64,000 bases of DNA from Flavobacterium dankookense. Lineage in GTDB: Bacteria > Bacteroidota > Bacteroidia > Flavobacteriales > Flavobacteriaceae. Every line of letters begins with the position of its first letter. The stretch's first letter is position 1. Made by a program: the position numbers and the translations under genes. Where the stretch lies: assembly GCF_004362665.1 (NCBI RefSeq), contig NZ_SNXR01000015.1, forward strand, positions 1-64,000. The letters run 5' to 3'. Below the pieces are notes generated by a model, which had not been told where the DNA came from, searched no databases, and saw only the letters and a list, made by a program, of their open reading frames with translations. Positions 51,415 through 60,383 of the stretch are shown here, piece after piece.

Positions 51415-52515
51415 TTATGCTGAAAGCAAAGGTTTTTGTCCCAAATCTCTCAGATGTTTGAAATGAGCTATGACAGCACTTCTCATGGTTTTGAATTCGT
51501 GGTAAGGAAGATTACATTCTTTAGCAGTTTCTTTTACAATTTCTGCAATTTTACCGTAATGAACATGACTGATATTTGGAAAAATATGGTGTTCTATTTG
51601 ATGGTTTAGTCCACCTGTGAACCAATTTACAATTTTGTTTTTTGGAGCAAAATTGGCCGTTGTATACAATTGGTGAATTGCCCAAGTGTTTTCCATTTCG
51701 CCTTCTTCATTCGGAACAGGATTTGTAGTTTCATCAACAACGTGTGCCAATTGAAATACAATACTTAAAATTAGACCAGCAGTATAATGCATTACAAAAA
51801 ATCCGATTAGAACTTGCCACCAAACGATTCCTAAAATCATTGGAATAGCTAGCCAAATAGAGAAATAAATAATTTTAGTAATTATTAAAGTCGTCCATAA
51901 AATCTTTGGACTTTTAGCTTCACCATAAGATAATTTTCTTCCTAAATAGGCTTTCATCTGTTTGAAATCGGTTGTAATTGCCCAATTGAAAGTCAATAAA
52001 CCATAAAGGAAAACCGAATAATAATGTTGAAATTTGTGAAAACGTCTCCATTCTGCTTCTTGAGTAAAACGAATTACTCGACCAGCATCTAAATCTTCAT
52101 CATGACCATGGATGTTTGTATAAGTGTGATGTAAAACATTATGTTGTACTTGCCAGTTATAAACATTTCCAGCTAAAATATAAATGCTTCCACCCATGAT
52201 TTTATTTATCCAAGATTTGTTGGAATAGGAACCGTGATTTCCGTCGTGCATTACATTCATTCCAATTCCTGCCATCCCAATTCCTGTTACTATTGATAAC
52301 AATAAAAACAGCCAAAAAGGCATATCGGTAAGTGTGATGATTAAAAAATAAGGAGTTAGAAAAACGGTAAATAAAATGATAGTTTTTAAGTGTAACTTCC
52401 AGTTTCCGGTTTTTTCAATTTTATTCTCTTTGAAGTAAGCATTAACTCGAGAATTTAATGTTCTAAAGAACTTCAAACTATCTTGTTTAGAGAAAGTTGG
52501 CATTGTTGTATTCAT
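51415..52515 (-). CDS. front-end type fatty acid desaturase
   Basis: The 366-residue integral membrane di-iron enzyme has three histidine boxes: HDGNHG (HxxxH), HNVLHHTYTN (HxxxHH) and NHQIEHHIFP (QxxHH). The Gln in the third box is the hallmark of front-end (delta-5/delta-6-like) desaturases, although no cytochrome b5 domain is fused. Four to six hydrophobic segments are visible. It would introduce double bonds in membrane fatty acids, perhaps for cold adaptation. I prefer ATG at 52515; 52503 is a close alternative. Single-gene unit. Confidence 0.9.
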   Translation of the reverse strand: MNTTMPTFSKQDSLKFFRTLNSRVNAYFKENKIEKTGNWKLHLKTIILFTVFLTPYFLIITLTDMPFWLFLLLSIVTGIGMAGIGMNVMHDGNHGSYSNKSWINKIMGGSIYILAGNVYNWQVQHNVLHHTYTNIHGHDEDLDAGRVIRFTQEAEWRRFHKFQHYYSVFLYGLLTFNWAITTDFKQMKAYLGRKLSYGEAKSPKILWTTLIITKIIYFSIWLAIPMILGIVWWQVLIGFFVMHYTAGLILSIVFQLAHVVDETTNPVPNEEGEMENTWAIHQLYTTANFAPKNKIVNWFTGGLNHQIEHHIFPNISHVHYGKIAEIVKETAKECNLPYHEFKTMRSAVIAHFKHLRDLGQKPLLSA

Positions 52516-52625
52516 GTGGTAATAATAATTTTGACAAATATAAATATTAATCAGATTGCACAAGTGTTAATTATTTAAAAAATAACATTTGCAAATTGAT
52601 TACTTTTGTCAAAAAGTAGCATTTT

Positions 52626-53255
52626 ATGGAAGAAATTTTAAAACAATTTCCAAATCTAACGGATTTACAAAAGCAACAATTTCAAAAACTTGAGGCATTA
52701 TATCAAGATTGGAATACTAAAATCAATGTAATTTCTAGAAAAGATATTGACGAATTATATACCAAGCACGTTTTACATTCGTTGGCAATTGCAAAAATTC
52801 AGCCGTTTGAACCTGGAACTTATGTGCTAGATGTTGGAACTGGTGGTGGTTTTCCTGGAATTCCGTTGGCGATTTTATTTCCAGAAACTCGATTTTATTT
52901 GATTGATGTAATTCTGAAAAAGATAAATGTGGTTAAAGCCGTTGCAGAAGCATTGGAACTTAAAAATGTAAAAGCCGAACAACTTCGTGCCGAAAATGTC
53001 AAAGGTGATTTTGATTTTATTGTAAGTCGTGCCGTAACCAACATGCCCGATTTTTATTCTTGGGTTAAAGACAAAATAAAAAAACAAAATAAGCACGAGC
53101 TAAAAAATGGAATTCTATATTTAAAAGGCGGCGATTTATCCGAAGAATTAAAGGATTTTCCAAAAGCAACGGAATACAACATTTCAGAGTTTTTCTCGGA
53201 TGAATTTTTCGAAACTAAGAAAGTTGTTCATTTGCCGTTAAAGTTTAAAGTATAA
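52626..53255 (+). CDS. rsmG: 16S rRNA (guanine-N7) methyltransferase
   Basis: The 209-residue SAM-dependent enzyme methylates G527 (E. coli numbering) of 16S rRNA. The N-terminal LYQDWNTKINVISRKDIDELYTKHVLHSLAIAKI, the glycine-rich SAM loop VLDVGTGGGFPGIPLAI, FYLIDVILKKINVV and FIVSRAVTNMPDFYSW are typical. Normal length. A -7-type TACTTTTG (52601-52608) precedes it. It is flanked by the desaturase (divergent) and a bidirectional terminator. Confidence 0.95.
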   Translation: MEEILKQFPNLTDLQKQQFQKLEALYQDWNTKINVISRKDIDELYTKHVLHSLAIAKIQPFEPGTYVLDVGTGGGFPGIPLAILFPETRFYLIDVILKKINVVKAVAEALELKNVKAEQLRAENVKGDFDFIVSRAVTNMPDFYSWVKDKIKKQNKHELKNGILYLKGGDLSEELKDFPKATEYNISEFFSDEFFETKKVVHLPLKFKV

Positions 53256-53257
53256 AA

Positions 53258-53285
53258 AAAAAGTCTCCAATTACGGAGACTTTTT
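53258..53285. terminator. bidirectional terminator
   Basis: AAAAAGTCTCC (53258-53268) / GGAGACTTTTT (53275-53285), perfect 11-bp stem with a 6-base loop, between the convergent rsmG and the T9SS hydrolase genes. Confidence 0.88.
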
Positions 53286-53288
53286 AGT

Positions 53289-55586
53289 TTATGATTTTAT
53301 AATCTTCTTCGTAATACTTCCTTTTTCATTTGAAATAGTTATTAAATAAACACCTTTATTTAATGATATCGGAATTTCTAAAACTCCATTTATAATATTG
53401 TGTTTTGTGTTGTAGATGGTTTTTCCTAGTAAATCCACAACTTTAATATTCGCGTTTTCAATTGCATACGATGTATTAATTTCTATGGAATTAACAACTG
53501 GGTTTTTTATCCATAAACTTTCAAATGCAATTTCATTAGTTGCTAACTCACCATTTAAAATTTCATTAATGGCGAAAGTTACATTGTTTTCGTTTAAAGT
53601 CACATGATTTTCATTTACTGTTGGTATTGAAGAAGCAACAAAAGGTGTAACCGAATTTGAATCTACAGGTGAATATAAATTATTAGTACTCGATATTGCC
53701 ATCGAACTCCAAGTTGGAATAAAGGTGAAATAGTCTGCATTTAAATTATTGAAAAACTCAGTTAACAACGGATCGGTTCCAAGTCCTTCTTCAAATCCAG
53801 TCATATCAAATCTTCCACCAGGAGCAGAGTCTAAACCATCAGTAAATGTTGGAGCTTTTGAATTGGCTAAACTTTCGAAACCAGTAAACCAGAAGAAAAC
53901 CAAATATTGTTGACCTTGCAATCTGCTCACCTGATTCGTTTGATTTGCTGCAGGAGTAAATCTGAGATTTAAGATAGCTCTTTGTGTTGAGCTAACATTG
54001 AAGGTATAGTTCATTACTTCAAAATTTGGAGTGTAATTCATAGCTCCATTACTGGCTCCATTTGAAATAGTTACATTTCTAACTGTTGTTGGAAATCCCA
54101 TTGTATTTAATTCATTTTGAAAAGCAGTTCTAAAATTTGGAGCTCCAGTTGGAACTAATGAAGCTGAAGCAGTGTTAAATTCAAAAGCACTATTAGGCTG
54201 TAGATGTCCTTCAAAATGGTCAATTAGCATTTGTCTTGCTGCTGGACTTTTTATCAAACCATCAACAACAGGTTGAACAGCAGCTATTCCTAATGGTCCA
54301 TAAGCCATGTAATTGAAAAGATGTTGAAAACCTATCGGAACATTGGCACCTTGATGTGGCGAGTCAAACGAAATATATAAACGCGTATCATGATTTAAAT
54401 TATTCATTTCCATATAGCGTAGAGCATATCTAGAAATCAATCCACCCATACTCGGTCCAATAACGACGTTTTTTTGATTGCCAACTTTTTGAGCATTAAT
54501 TTGATTGATTAACTCCACTAAAATAAATGCATTTCTTTGAATAAAATCAACGCCACCATCAACAACAGTTGCGGTATTTGTTCGAGTATAAGTTGGAAAA
54601 TTTAAAAGCACAATGTCATAACCTTCTGTTCTTAAATAATCAGCAAGGTTTTGGTTTGAACCATAATTTAAAGAGGAATAAAGAGTTGCAATATCACGAG
54701 TATCTCCAGGATCAAAACCATCTACTAGGAAAATTGGTTTGTCTAAAATTCCATCAACAGTGTCGAGGAAAACTTCATATTCGCCTTGTCCAAAAAAACT
54801 TTGACTTTCTCCATAACCTTGATAAGGAATGGTTGCTGTTATTTCTGATACAATATTTGGAGAAAATGCTGTTGAACTATTTCTGTTTGCGACTAAATTT
54901 TTCTTGTCAAAAACTTCAATATCAAATGATTGAATGATTGATTTTCCATCAGTAAATTGAATTTTGCAAGAGACTGTTTGTTTTCCAATTTGATTAAAAT
55001 TAATTTGAAATGGAATATTACTTTGTATTGTTTTCCAATCATTATGACCATTGTATTGAAGCCCAATACTTTTAATTTTTCTTGATGTAGTGTTGAAAAT
55101 CAATTCATCTTTGAGAATAAAGCTTACTGCTTTACTGTTTGATTTTGAGAGCAAAGCCGACATTAAATTTACTGAATGTGTATCGAAAATAGCATTAGCA
55201 TTTTGCTTTGCTTCAAACTGTTGATTAGCATTTAAAACCAAATCACCATTAGTTAGGCTTTTTTGACTAATTTTATCAAAATCAGCAATTAAAATACTCA
55301 ATGGAACTTGATTTTGAGCAAAACCTAAATTTGCAACTTCTTTTAAAGTTTCCAGTTTTGGTAAACGATTTAAAAAATCAGCCCGTTGCATTTCATGATA
55401 AACTTGAAAAAAATAAGTTGAAGTTATACCTACTTTTTTTAATTCGGTTGCATTTGAAATTCCGAAAACTTTGTCATAGATGATTTTTGTTTCTGATTTG
55501 TTTTTCAATAAATCATACGATTTGTCTTGTCCAAAAGTGAAAATGGAATAAAGAACGAAAAGGAGTAGCGTAATTTTTGTCTTCAT
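53289..55586 (-). CDS. secreted alpha/beta-hydrolase (PGAP1/lipase-like) with T9SS type A sorting domain
   Basis: The 765-residue protein has a signal peptide (MKTKITLLLFVLYSIFTFGQ), an N-terminal region of beta strands, a lipase-like alpha/beta hydrolase domain with nucleophile elbow VVIGPSMGGLISRYALRYME preceded by FLVDGFDPGDTRD, and a C-terminal type A sorting domain (KVVDLLGKTIYNTKH, LNKGVYLITISNEKGSITKKIIKS). It should be exported by T9SS. The substrate (lipid or ester) is unknown. Start 55586 is preferred over 55616 because it begins the signal peptide. It is co-directional with the AT-rich cassette upstream. Confidence 0.87.
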   Translation of the reverse strand: MKTKITLLLFVLYSIFTFGQDKSYDLLKNKSETKIIYDKVFGISNATELKKVGITSTYFFQVYHEMQRADFLNRLPKLETLKEVANLGFAQNQVPLSILIADFDKISQKSLTNGDLVLNANQQFEAKQNANAIFDTHSVNLMSALLSKSNSKAVSFILKDELIFNTTSRKIKSIGLQYNGHNDWKTIQSNIPFQINFNQIGKQTVSCKIQFTDGKSIIQSFDIEVFDKKNLVANRNSSTAFSPNIVSEITATIPYQGYGESQSFFGQGEYEVFLDTVDGILDKPIFLVDGFDPGDTRDIATLYSSLNYGSNQNLADYLRTEGYDIVLLNFPTYTRTNTATVVDGGVDFIQRNAFILVELINQINAQKVGNQKNVVIGPSMGGLISRYALRYMEMNNLNHDTRLYISFDSPHQGANVPIGFQHLFNYMAYGPLGIAAVQPVVDGLIKSPAARQMLIDHFEGHLQPNSAFEFNTASASLVPTGAPNFRTAFQNELNTMGFPTTVRNVTISNGASNGAMNYTPNFEVMNYTFNVSSTQRAILNLRFTPAANQTNQVSRLQGQQYLVFFWFTGFESLANSKAPTFTDGLDSAPGGRFDMTGFEEGLGTDPLLTEFFNNLNADYFTFIPTWSSMAISSTNNLYSPVDSNSVTPFVASSIPTVNENHVTLNENNVTFAINEILNGELATNEIAFESLWIKNPVVNSIEINTSYAIENANIKVVDLLGKTIYNTKHNIINGVLEIPISLNKGVYLITISNEKGSITKKIIKS

Positions 55587-55633
55587 AGGTTGTTTTTTTG
55601 ATGTTCGAATATACAAAAAATCTACAATTTAAA

Positions 55634-55675
55634 AAATAAAAAAAGTTCAAGTTTCGGCTTGAACTCTTTGATTTG
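55634..55675 (-). terminator. terminator and direct-repeat copy A bounding the AT-rich cassette
   Basis: Contains stem AGTTCAAG (55644-55651) / CTTGAACT (55658-55665). On the minus strand it is followed by a T-run, so it terminates transcription coming from 55862. The 42 bases match 58124-58165 at 36 positions. Confidence 0.75.
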
Positions 55676-55861
55676 CTATAGTTGCTAAACTGAAATTTAG
55701 TTCAAATTAAAGATTAAAACAGTTTATTATATATCGATTCAATACATTTGCCTGTTGCTACTTTAACAGCTGTAAACTTTCTACTAAGAAGAAATTTTAT
55801 CAAAGGGAAGTCAGAATTATTTATGTTTAAAAAAAATGCAAAGGACTATAAAATTTATATC

Positions 55862-56344
55862 TCATATAGTTTTCAATTCATCATAATCTATTATTTCCTT
55901 AACAAAATTACCATTTTTGTCATAATGCAATATTGTGGGAATTGACATGCTAAAACCTAAACCAAAGTCTTTCTGAAAATTCTTGTTGTAGTCGATTAAA
56001 ATATATGGAGTAATTTCATTAAGTTTATTCTTTTTTACGAAAGTAGAAACAGAAGTCAAATCTTTTTCTTCTGTGACAAATAAATAATTGACATCTTTTC
56101 TTTTTATTGATATTTTTTTAATTTCACTTATTGCATCCGTACAATAATCGCAATCAGTTGAAAAAAAAACTATTAATGTTTTTAATCTTGGTAAAGATGA
56201 AACTCTTACGATTTTGTTATTGATGTTTTTATATGAAAAATCAGGTATTTTGCTCCCTGATATATGTAGTATAAATGTTTGATATACAATAAATAGTGAT
56301 ACAAACATAAATAATAATTTAAGAATATTTTTATAATTTTTCAT
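55862..56344 (-). CDS. membrane-anchored thioredoxin-like protein
   Basis: The 160-residue protein has an N-terminal membrane anchor (LLFMFVSLFIVYQTFIL, about 10-27) and an AhpC/TSA or thioredoxin-like domain: LKTLIVFFSTDCDYCTDAISEI with a C65-x2-C68 pair (CDYC), VNYLFVTEEKDLTSV and IPTILHYDKNGNF with the cis-Pro region. It probably acts in the periplasm as a thiol oxidoreductase. Its start overlaps the end of the upstream gene by 14 bases, so the two are coupled. It lies in an AT-rich cassette with a small Cys-containing exported peptide. Confidence 0.8.
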   Translation of the reverse strand: MKNYKNILKLLFMFVSLFIVYQTFILHISGSKIPDFSYKNINNKIVRVSSLPRLKTLIVFFSTDCDYCTDAISEIKKISIKRKDVNYLFVTEEKDLTSVSTFVKKNKLNEITPYILIDYNKNFQKDFGLGFSMSIPTILHYDKNGNFVKEIIDYDELKTI

Positions 56345-57383
56345 AATTGTTTAGATCAAACTTTATTGCATTATTGTCGCAGAAATCTGACGTGCTTTCA
56401 ATCCTAAATTTGTTTGTGAATTTATTACCTTTAAAATTACCTTTTGTTTGTGTGAAAATTAAATCGTATTTTGATGTTACTAATTCATATTTTAAATCAT
56501 TTTTTTTAAATGAATAGAATAATGTCTCATTTTCAATGAAGTATGATTGTTGAGCTTTATCATCAACAATCAAACAGTCTACAGTGTTAGATTTATTTTT
56601 AGTTAAATTCATTTGAAGTTCATAGATGCCAAAATCATCTTTATCAACAATTATATAACCTTCGTAGCTAAATTTTCTTTTTTTCTTACTTTTAAATATA
56701 ATTTTGTGAAATACACTGTCGTTTATTATGTTGAAATAATAATCTTCTTTGTTTTTTAAAATTTCTGGAAAATCTTTCTGAAAATAAATACTTCTCATTC
56801 TTGAATTAATAGGAATCCAAAAAGAAACATTCTTGTCTCGAACATTGTATGTTAATGTGTTTTTAGCTTCTTTAAAATTTTTAATAATTTTATTCTGAAG
56901 ATTAATATATCTGCCATCGTTCATTTTCCAAATTAATCTGTTGTTTAAGTAATGTAAAGTGTCTTTTTCAACTAGCAATAAATTATAGTATTGTGTTTTT
57001 AGCGAATTGGAATATATCTGTTGGTTTTTTGTTAAATTATATTCGATTTTTTCTAAAATTTGTTTGTTGCTCAAATTTTGTATTCTAACTTCATTTAATT
57101 CAATAGTTTGGATGAAATCTAAAAAAATAACATCTGAAATATCTCCTTTAGATAGTGATAAATCATAATAATCCTCTTTTACAAGTTGAATAGAATTTAA
57201 GTTAGTAATATCAATTTTTACTTTTCCATAAGTGTTTGTGGCTCCAATCAATTTGTTTTCACTATACAAGAGAACATTATGTAGGCCTTCATTGTTTATT
57301 GATGACTTGATAATTATTTCTTTAACTTGACTTATTGAAAATGATACGTTTATTAAAAATAGAAATAAGATTATTTTTTTCAT
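56331..57383 (-). CDS. uncharacterised exported protein with carboxypeptidase-regulatory-like start
   Basis: The 350-residue product has a signal peptide (MKKIILFLFLINVSFSISQ) and an N-terminal segment, about 20-95, resembling a CarboxypepD_reg-like domain (SSINNEGLHNVLLYSENKLIGATNTYGKVKIDI). The remainder (about 100-350) is beta-rich with no family I recognise (SYEGYIIVDKDDFGIYELQMNLTKNK). It starts after a small-peptide gene and precedes a coupled thioredoxin-like gene, suggesting a three-gene cassette. High A+T, poor codon bias and no similarity to neighbours suggest recent acquisition (inference). Confidence 0.75.
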   Translation of the reverse strand: MKKIILFLFLINVSFSISQVKEIIIKSSINNEGLHNVLLYSENKLIGATNTYGKVKIDITNLNSIQLVKEDYYDLSLSKGDISDVIFLDFIQTIELNEVRIQNLSNKQILEKIEYNLTKNQQIYSNSLKTQYYNLLLVEKDTLHYLNNRLIWKMNDGRYINLQNKIIKNFKEAKNTLTYNVRDKNVSFWIPINSRMRSIYFQKDFPEILKNKEDYYFNIINDSVFHKIIFKSKKKRKFSYEGYIIVDKDDFGIYELQMNLTKNKSNTVDCLIVDDKAQQSYFIENETLFYSFKKNDLKYELVTSKYDLIFTQTKGNFKGNKFTNKFRIESTSDFCDNNAIKFDLNNYEKL

Positions 57384-57403
57384 TAATTAATTTTTTTATT
57401 AAA

Positions 57404-57432
57404 TATTTTCAGGGTCATAAACCCTGAAAATA
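57404..57432 (-). terminator. hairpin between the peptide gene and the downstream pair
   Basis: Perfect 12-bp stem TATTTTCAGGGT (57404-57415) / ACCCTGAAAATA (57421-57432), loop CATAA. No strong T-run follows on the minus strand, so it may be a partial terminator or mRNA stabiliser rather than a full stop. Confidence 0.5.
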
Positions 57433-57446
57433 TAATGATTAGTTCA

Positions 57447-57671
57447 TTATTCCCAGAACCAATCCCATGAACCATTGTTTTTACCACAAGGAGTTGAAGA
57501 AACTAAAACCTCTTGTCCATTAGCATCGAAGTCATAGACATCAATACTTCCTGTCCATACTTTTACAATTCCTAGAAAGTTAATGCTTGTTTTACAAGTG
57601 TTTACAGTTCTTCTTGCTTCTGCTGTGTACACAACACCTAGGAGACAAAGCCCCAAAATCATTTTTCTCAT
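57447..57671 (-). CDS. small secreted peptide with two cysteines
   Basis: The 74-residue product has a signal peptide (MILGLCLLGVVYTAEA, cleavage about residue 19-20) and a short mature chain with C26 and C62 and an aromatic, acidic end (GSWDWFWE). Two ATG codons (57671 and 57662) are possible starts. I know of no family. The partner genes encode an exported protein and a membrane thioredoxin-like protein that might form or reduce the disulfide; this link is inferred from position alone. Confidence 0.7.
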   Translation of the reverse strand: MRKMILGLCLLGVVYTAEARRTVNTCKTSINFLGIVKVWTGSIDVYDFDANGQEVLVSSTPCGKNNGSWDWFWE

Positions 57672-58184
57672 TTTGATAAGTTGAATTGTTAATAAATTAT
57701 TTTTTTGTTTAATTCGGTAAACAAACTTTCTTTCCTACAACCATTTTTTTCTTTGAGTAATGGATATATCTCGCAATTCGTAGCTACTGAATATTTTTAA
57801 GAACGACTTTTTATGCATTGATTTGATAAGTTTTAGATGGTATTAGAATTATTATCTAACAAAATTTTAATAAATTATAGTATTCTGTGACAGACAAATT
57901 TCCAATTACCTTATAAGCATCAGTAAAAACTTATATTAAACTCCCATAACAAAGCAGAAAACCCTTTTTTAGATCAACAATTTAGATTAATTAAATAACC
58001 TCAATTCGTAAATGAGTATTCAAATTTATATTTTGATTAAATAATTTTTTGTAGCTTTTTTTTTTTTTGGAATAGAATTTTTTCTACAAATATGTAATTT
58101 TGAACTAAACACCTTATTTATGCAAATAAAAAAAGTCCAAGCTTTCACTTGAACTTTTTGATTTGTTTTTAAAAAAAATAGGTA
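57672..58184. other. 513-base AT-rich spacer without a recognised gene
   Basis: Apart from the repeat copy B at 58124-58165, I see no coding signature, tRNA or clear promoter box; long A/T runs occur, including a T14-class tract near 58053-58066. Its composition and size are unlike the tight spacing elsewhere in the window, consistent with an imported or decayed segment upstream of the peptide gene. Confidence 0.5.
58124..58165 (-). terminator. terminator and direct-repeat copy B, after pruA
   Basis: Stem AAGTCCAAG and CTTGAACTT (with one G-T pair) followed on the minus strand by T-rich DNA; it lies 20 bases past the pruA stop. Match to copy A (55634-55675) is 36 of 42 bases. Confidence 0.75.
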
Positions 58185-59813
58185 TTATTCTCCCAAAAAT
58201 GGATAACGATAATCTTCTGGTGTTACAAATGTTTCTTTAATTGTTCTAGGTGAAACCCAACGCAATAAATTTTGCATTGAACCTGCTTTATCGTTTGTTC
58301 CCGAAGCTCTTGCGCCACCAAAAGGTTGCATTCCAACAACAGCTCCAGTTGGTTTGTCGTTGATGTAGAAATTTCCAGCACAGTTTTGTAAAGCAACAGT
58401 CGCTTCTTCAATGGCGTATCTATCTTGGCTAAAAACAGCTCCAGTAAGTGCATATTCAGAAGTTCCATCAACTAATTGCAGTGTTTCGTGCCATTTTGAA
58501 TCTTCATATACATAAATGGTAATTACAGGACCAAAAAGTTCTGTTTCCATAGTAGCATATTTTGGATTTGTTGTAACAATAACAGTTGGTTCAATAAAAT
58601 ATCCTTTGGATTTATCATAATTTCCACCAGCGATAATCTCCGCATCAGCATCTTTTTTCGCTTGGTCGATGTAACTTGCTAGTTTGTCAAAAGAAGCTTC
58701 GTGAATTACAGCGGTTATAAAATTTCCAAAATCTTCAGGCGAACCCATTTTTAAAGATTGTAAATCGGAAAGTAGTTTTGATTTTACATCATTCCATAAA
58801 CTTTGCGGAATGTATGCTCTTGATGCAGCCGAACATTTTTGTCCTTGGAATTCGAAAGCACCACGAACAATTCCAGTTACTACTTGTTTTACATTAGCCG
58901 ATGGATGAGCAAGAATAAAATCTTTTCCTCCAGTTTCACCAACTATTCTAGGATAAGTTTTGTAGTTGTGAATATTGTTACCAATTTTTTTCCAAATTTC
59001 TTTAAAAATAAAAGTAGATCCAGTGTAATGAATTCCTGCAAAATCAGGACTTGCAAAAGCAGTATCAGAGATCATTGCGGCATCACCAAAAACAACATTA
59101 ATTACGCCATCGGGTAAACCTGCTTCTTTGAAAATATCAATAATTACTTTTGCCGAAAACACTTGACTATCACTTGGTTTCCATAAAACTACATTTCCCA
59201 TCATTGCTGCACTTGCTGGCAAATTAGCAGCGATTGCAGTAAAATTAAAAGGTGTTACAGCATACACAAAACCTTCTAATGGACGATATTCAACACGATT
59301 CCAAATATCGGAAACCGAAGTTGGTTGGTCGTTATAAATTTGCGTCATGAATTCAACATTGTATCTCAAAAAATCGATTAATTCACAAGAAGCATCAATT
59401 TCGGCTTGAAATATTGTCTTTGATTGCGCAATCATTGTTGCAGCATTAATTCGTGCACGATAAGGTCCAGCAATTAACTCAGCGGCTTTTAAGAAAATAG
59501 CAGCGCGTTGTTCCCAAGCCATGTTTGCCCATTTTGTTCTGTTTTCTAAACAGTTGGCAATTGCTTTTTCAACGTGACTTTTTTCAACCAAATGATAGGT
59601 TCCAACAACATGCTGATGATCATGTGGCGCAGTCATGTTTCTTGTATTTCCGGTTCGAATTTCTTCACTTCCAATATAACTTGGAACATCAATGGTTTCG
59701 TTCCACATTTTTTTATAAGCTTCCAAAACTTTTGCTTTTTCGGGCGAATTTGGAGCATATGATTTTACGGGTTCGTTGACTGCTTTTGGCACGTGAAAAA
59801 ATCCTTTTAACAT
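58185..59813 (-). CDS. pruA: L-glutamate gamma-semialdehyde dehydrogenase
   Basis: The 542-residue aldehyde dehydrogenase of the class oxidising glutamate semialdehyde (P5C) to glutamate in proline catabolism shows FNFTAIAANLPASAAMMGNVVLWKPSD, the catalytic Glu region PRIVGETGGKDFILAHP and the nucleophile FEFQGQKCSAASRAYIP. The N terminus MLKGFFHVPKAVNEPVKSYAPNSPEK and overall length match the Bacteroidota one-domain PruA. It is on the minus strand downstream of apaG and T9SS plug genes. Confidence 0.93.
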   Translation of the reverse strand: MLKGFFHVPKAVNEPVKSYAPNSPEKAKVLEAYKKMWNETIDVPSYIGSEEIRTGNTRNMTAPHDHQHVVGTYHLVEKSHVEKAIANCLENRTKWANMAWEQRAAIFLKAAELIAGPYRARINAATMIAQSKTIFQAEIDASCELIDFLRYNVEFMTQIYNDQPTSVSDIWNRVEYRPLEGFVYAVTPFNFTAIAANLPASAAMMGNVVLWKPSDSQVFSAKVIIDIFKEAGLPDGVINVVFGDAAMISDTAFASPDFAGIHYTGSTFIFKEIWKKIGNNIHNYKTYPRIVGETGGKDFILAHPSANVKQVVTGIVRGAFEFQGQKCSAASRAYIPQSLWNDVKSKLLSDLQSLKMGSPEDFGNFITAVIHEASFDKLASYIDQAKKDADAEIIAGGNYDKSKGYFIEPTVIVTTNPKYATMETELFGPVITIYVYEDSKWHETLQLVDGTSEYALTGAVFSQDRYAIEEATVALQNCAGNFYINDKPTGAVVGMQPFGGARASGTNDKAGSMQNLLRWVSPRTIKETFVTPEDYRYPFLGE

Positions 59814-59927
59814 AATAGAGGTTTTAAGATTATTGAACTATTTTATAATTAGATAGCTTAAAAATTGAGAATTACTTAATTTTAAACAAAAGTACAAAGG
59901 TTTTTTTGAATTATTATCAAGTAGAAA

Positions 59928-60314
59928 TTAATTCAATGCAAATGGTGCGCTTAACTTAAATGTTGGCACAATTACTTTAAAATTTCGAGTAGAAGTGAAG
60001 TTGACCATATTAAAATGACCTCGCATTGCTCCAAATGGCGACGAGAGTAAACAACCCGAATTATAAGTATGGGATTCTCCAGGTTTTAGCACTGGTTTTT
60101 TGCCAATTACGCCTTCACCATCAACAACTTCAAGGTTGTTTAGAGAATCAAAAATTTCCCAATGACGAGTTATTAATTGTACTGAGTCTTTACTATGGTT
60201 TTCAATCGTAATTTCATAACTGAAGGCAAAATGAATCTTATAGTTTTTGAAGTACGTGCCTTCAAAACTAGTAGTGACTGAAATTTTTATACCTCGTGTT
60301 ATTTGAGTAACCAT
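59928..60314 (-). CDS. apaG: ApaG protein
   Basis: The 128-residue protein is a single ApaG/F-box-A domain of fibronectin III-like beta strands: YEITIENHSKDSVQLITRHWEIFDSLNNLEVVDGEGVIGKKPVLKPGESHTYNSGC with SPFGAMRGHFNMVN at the end. The function is unsettled; early links to cobalt/magnesium efflux are weak. It lies between pruA and the plug-protein gene, both on the same strand. Confidence 0.93.
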   Translation of the reverse strand: MVTQITRGIKISVTTSFEGTYFKNYKIHFAFSYEITIENHSKDSVQLITRHWEIFDSLNNLEVVDGEGVIGKKPVLKPGESHTYNSGCLLSSPFGAMRGHFNMVNFTSTRNFKVIVPTFKLSAPFALN

Positions 60315-60383
60315 ATAGAAAATTGTATAACGATGTCAAATTTACAAAAAATACAATTCTCAATGCTATTTTAACGTTAATTT

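Noticed and set aside
55748-55945. 65-codon plus-strand frame in the AT-rich region
   Set aside because: Low-complexity sequence overlapping the end of the thioredoxin-like gene, no signal or motif, no promoter; treated as chance.
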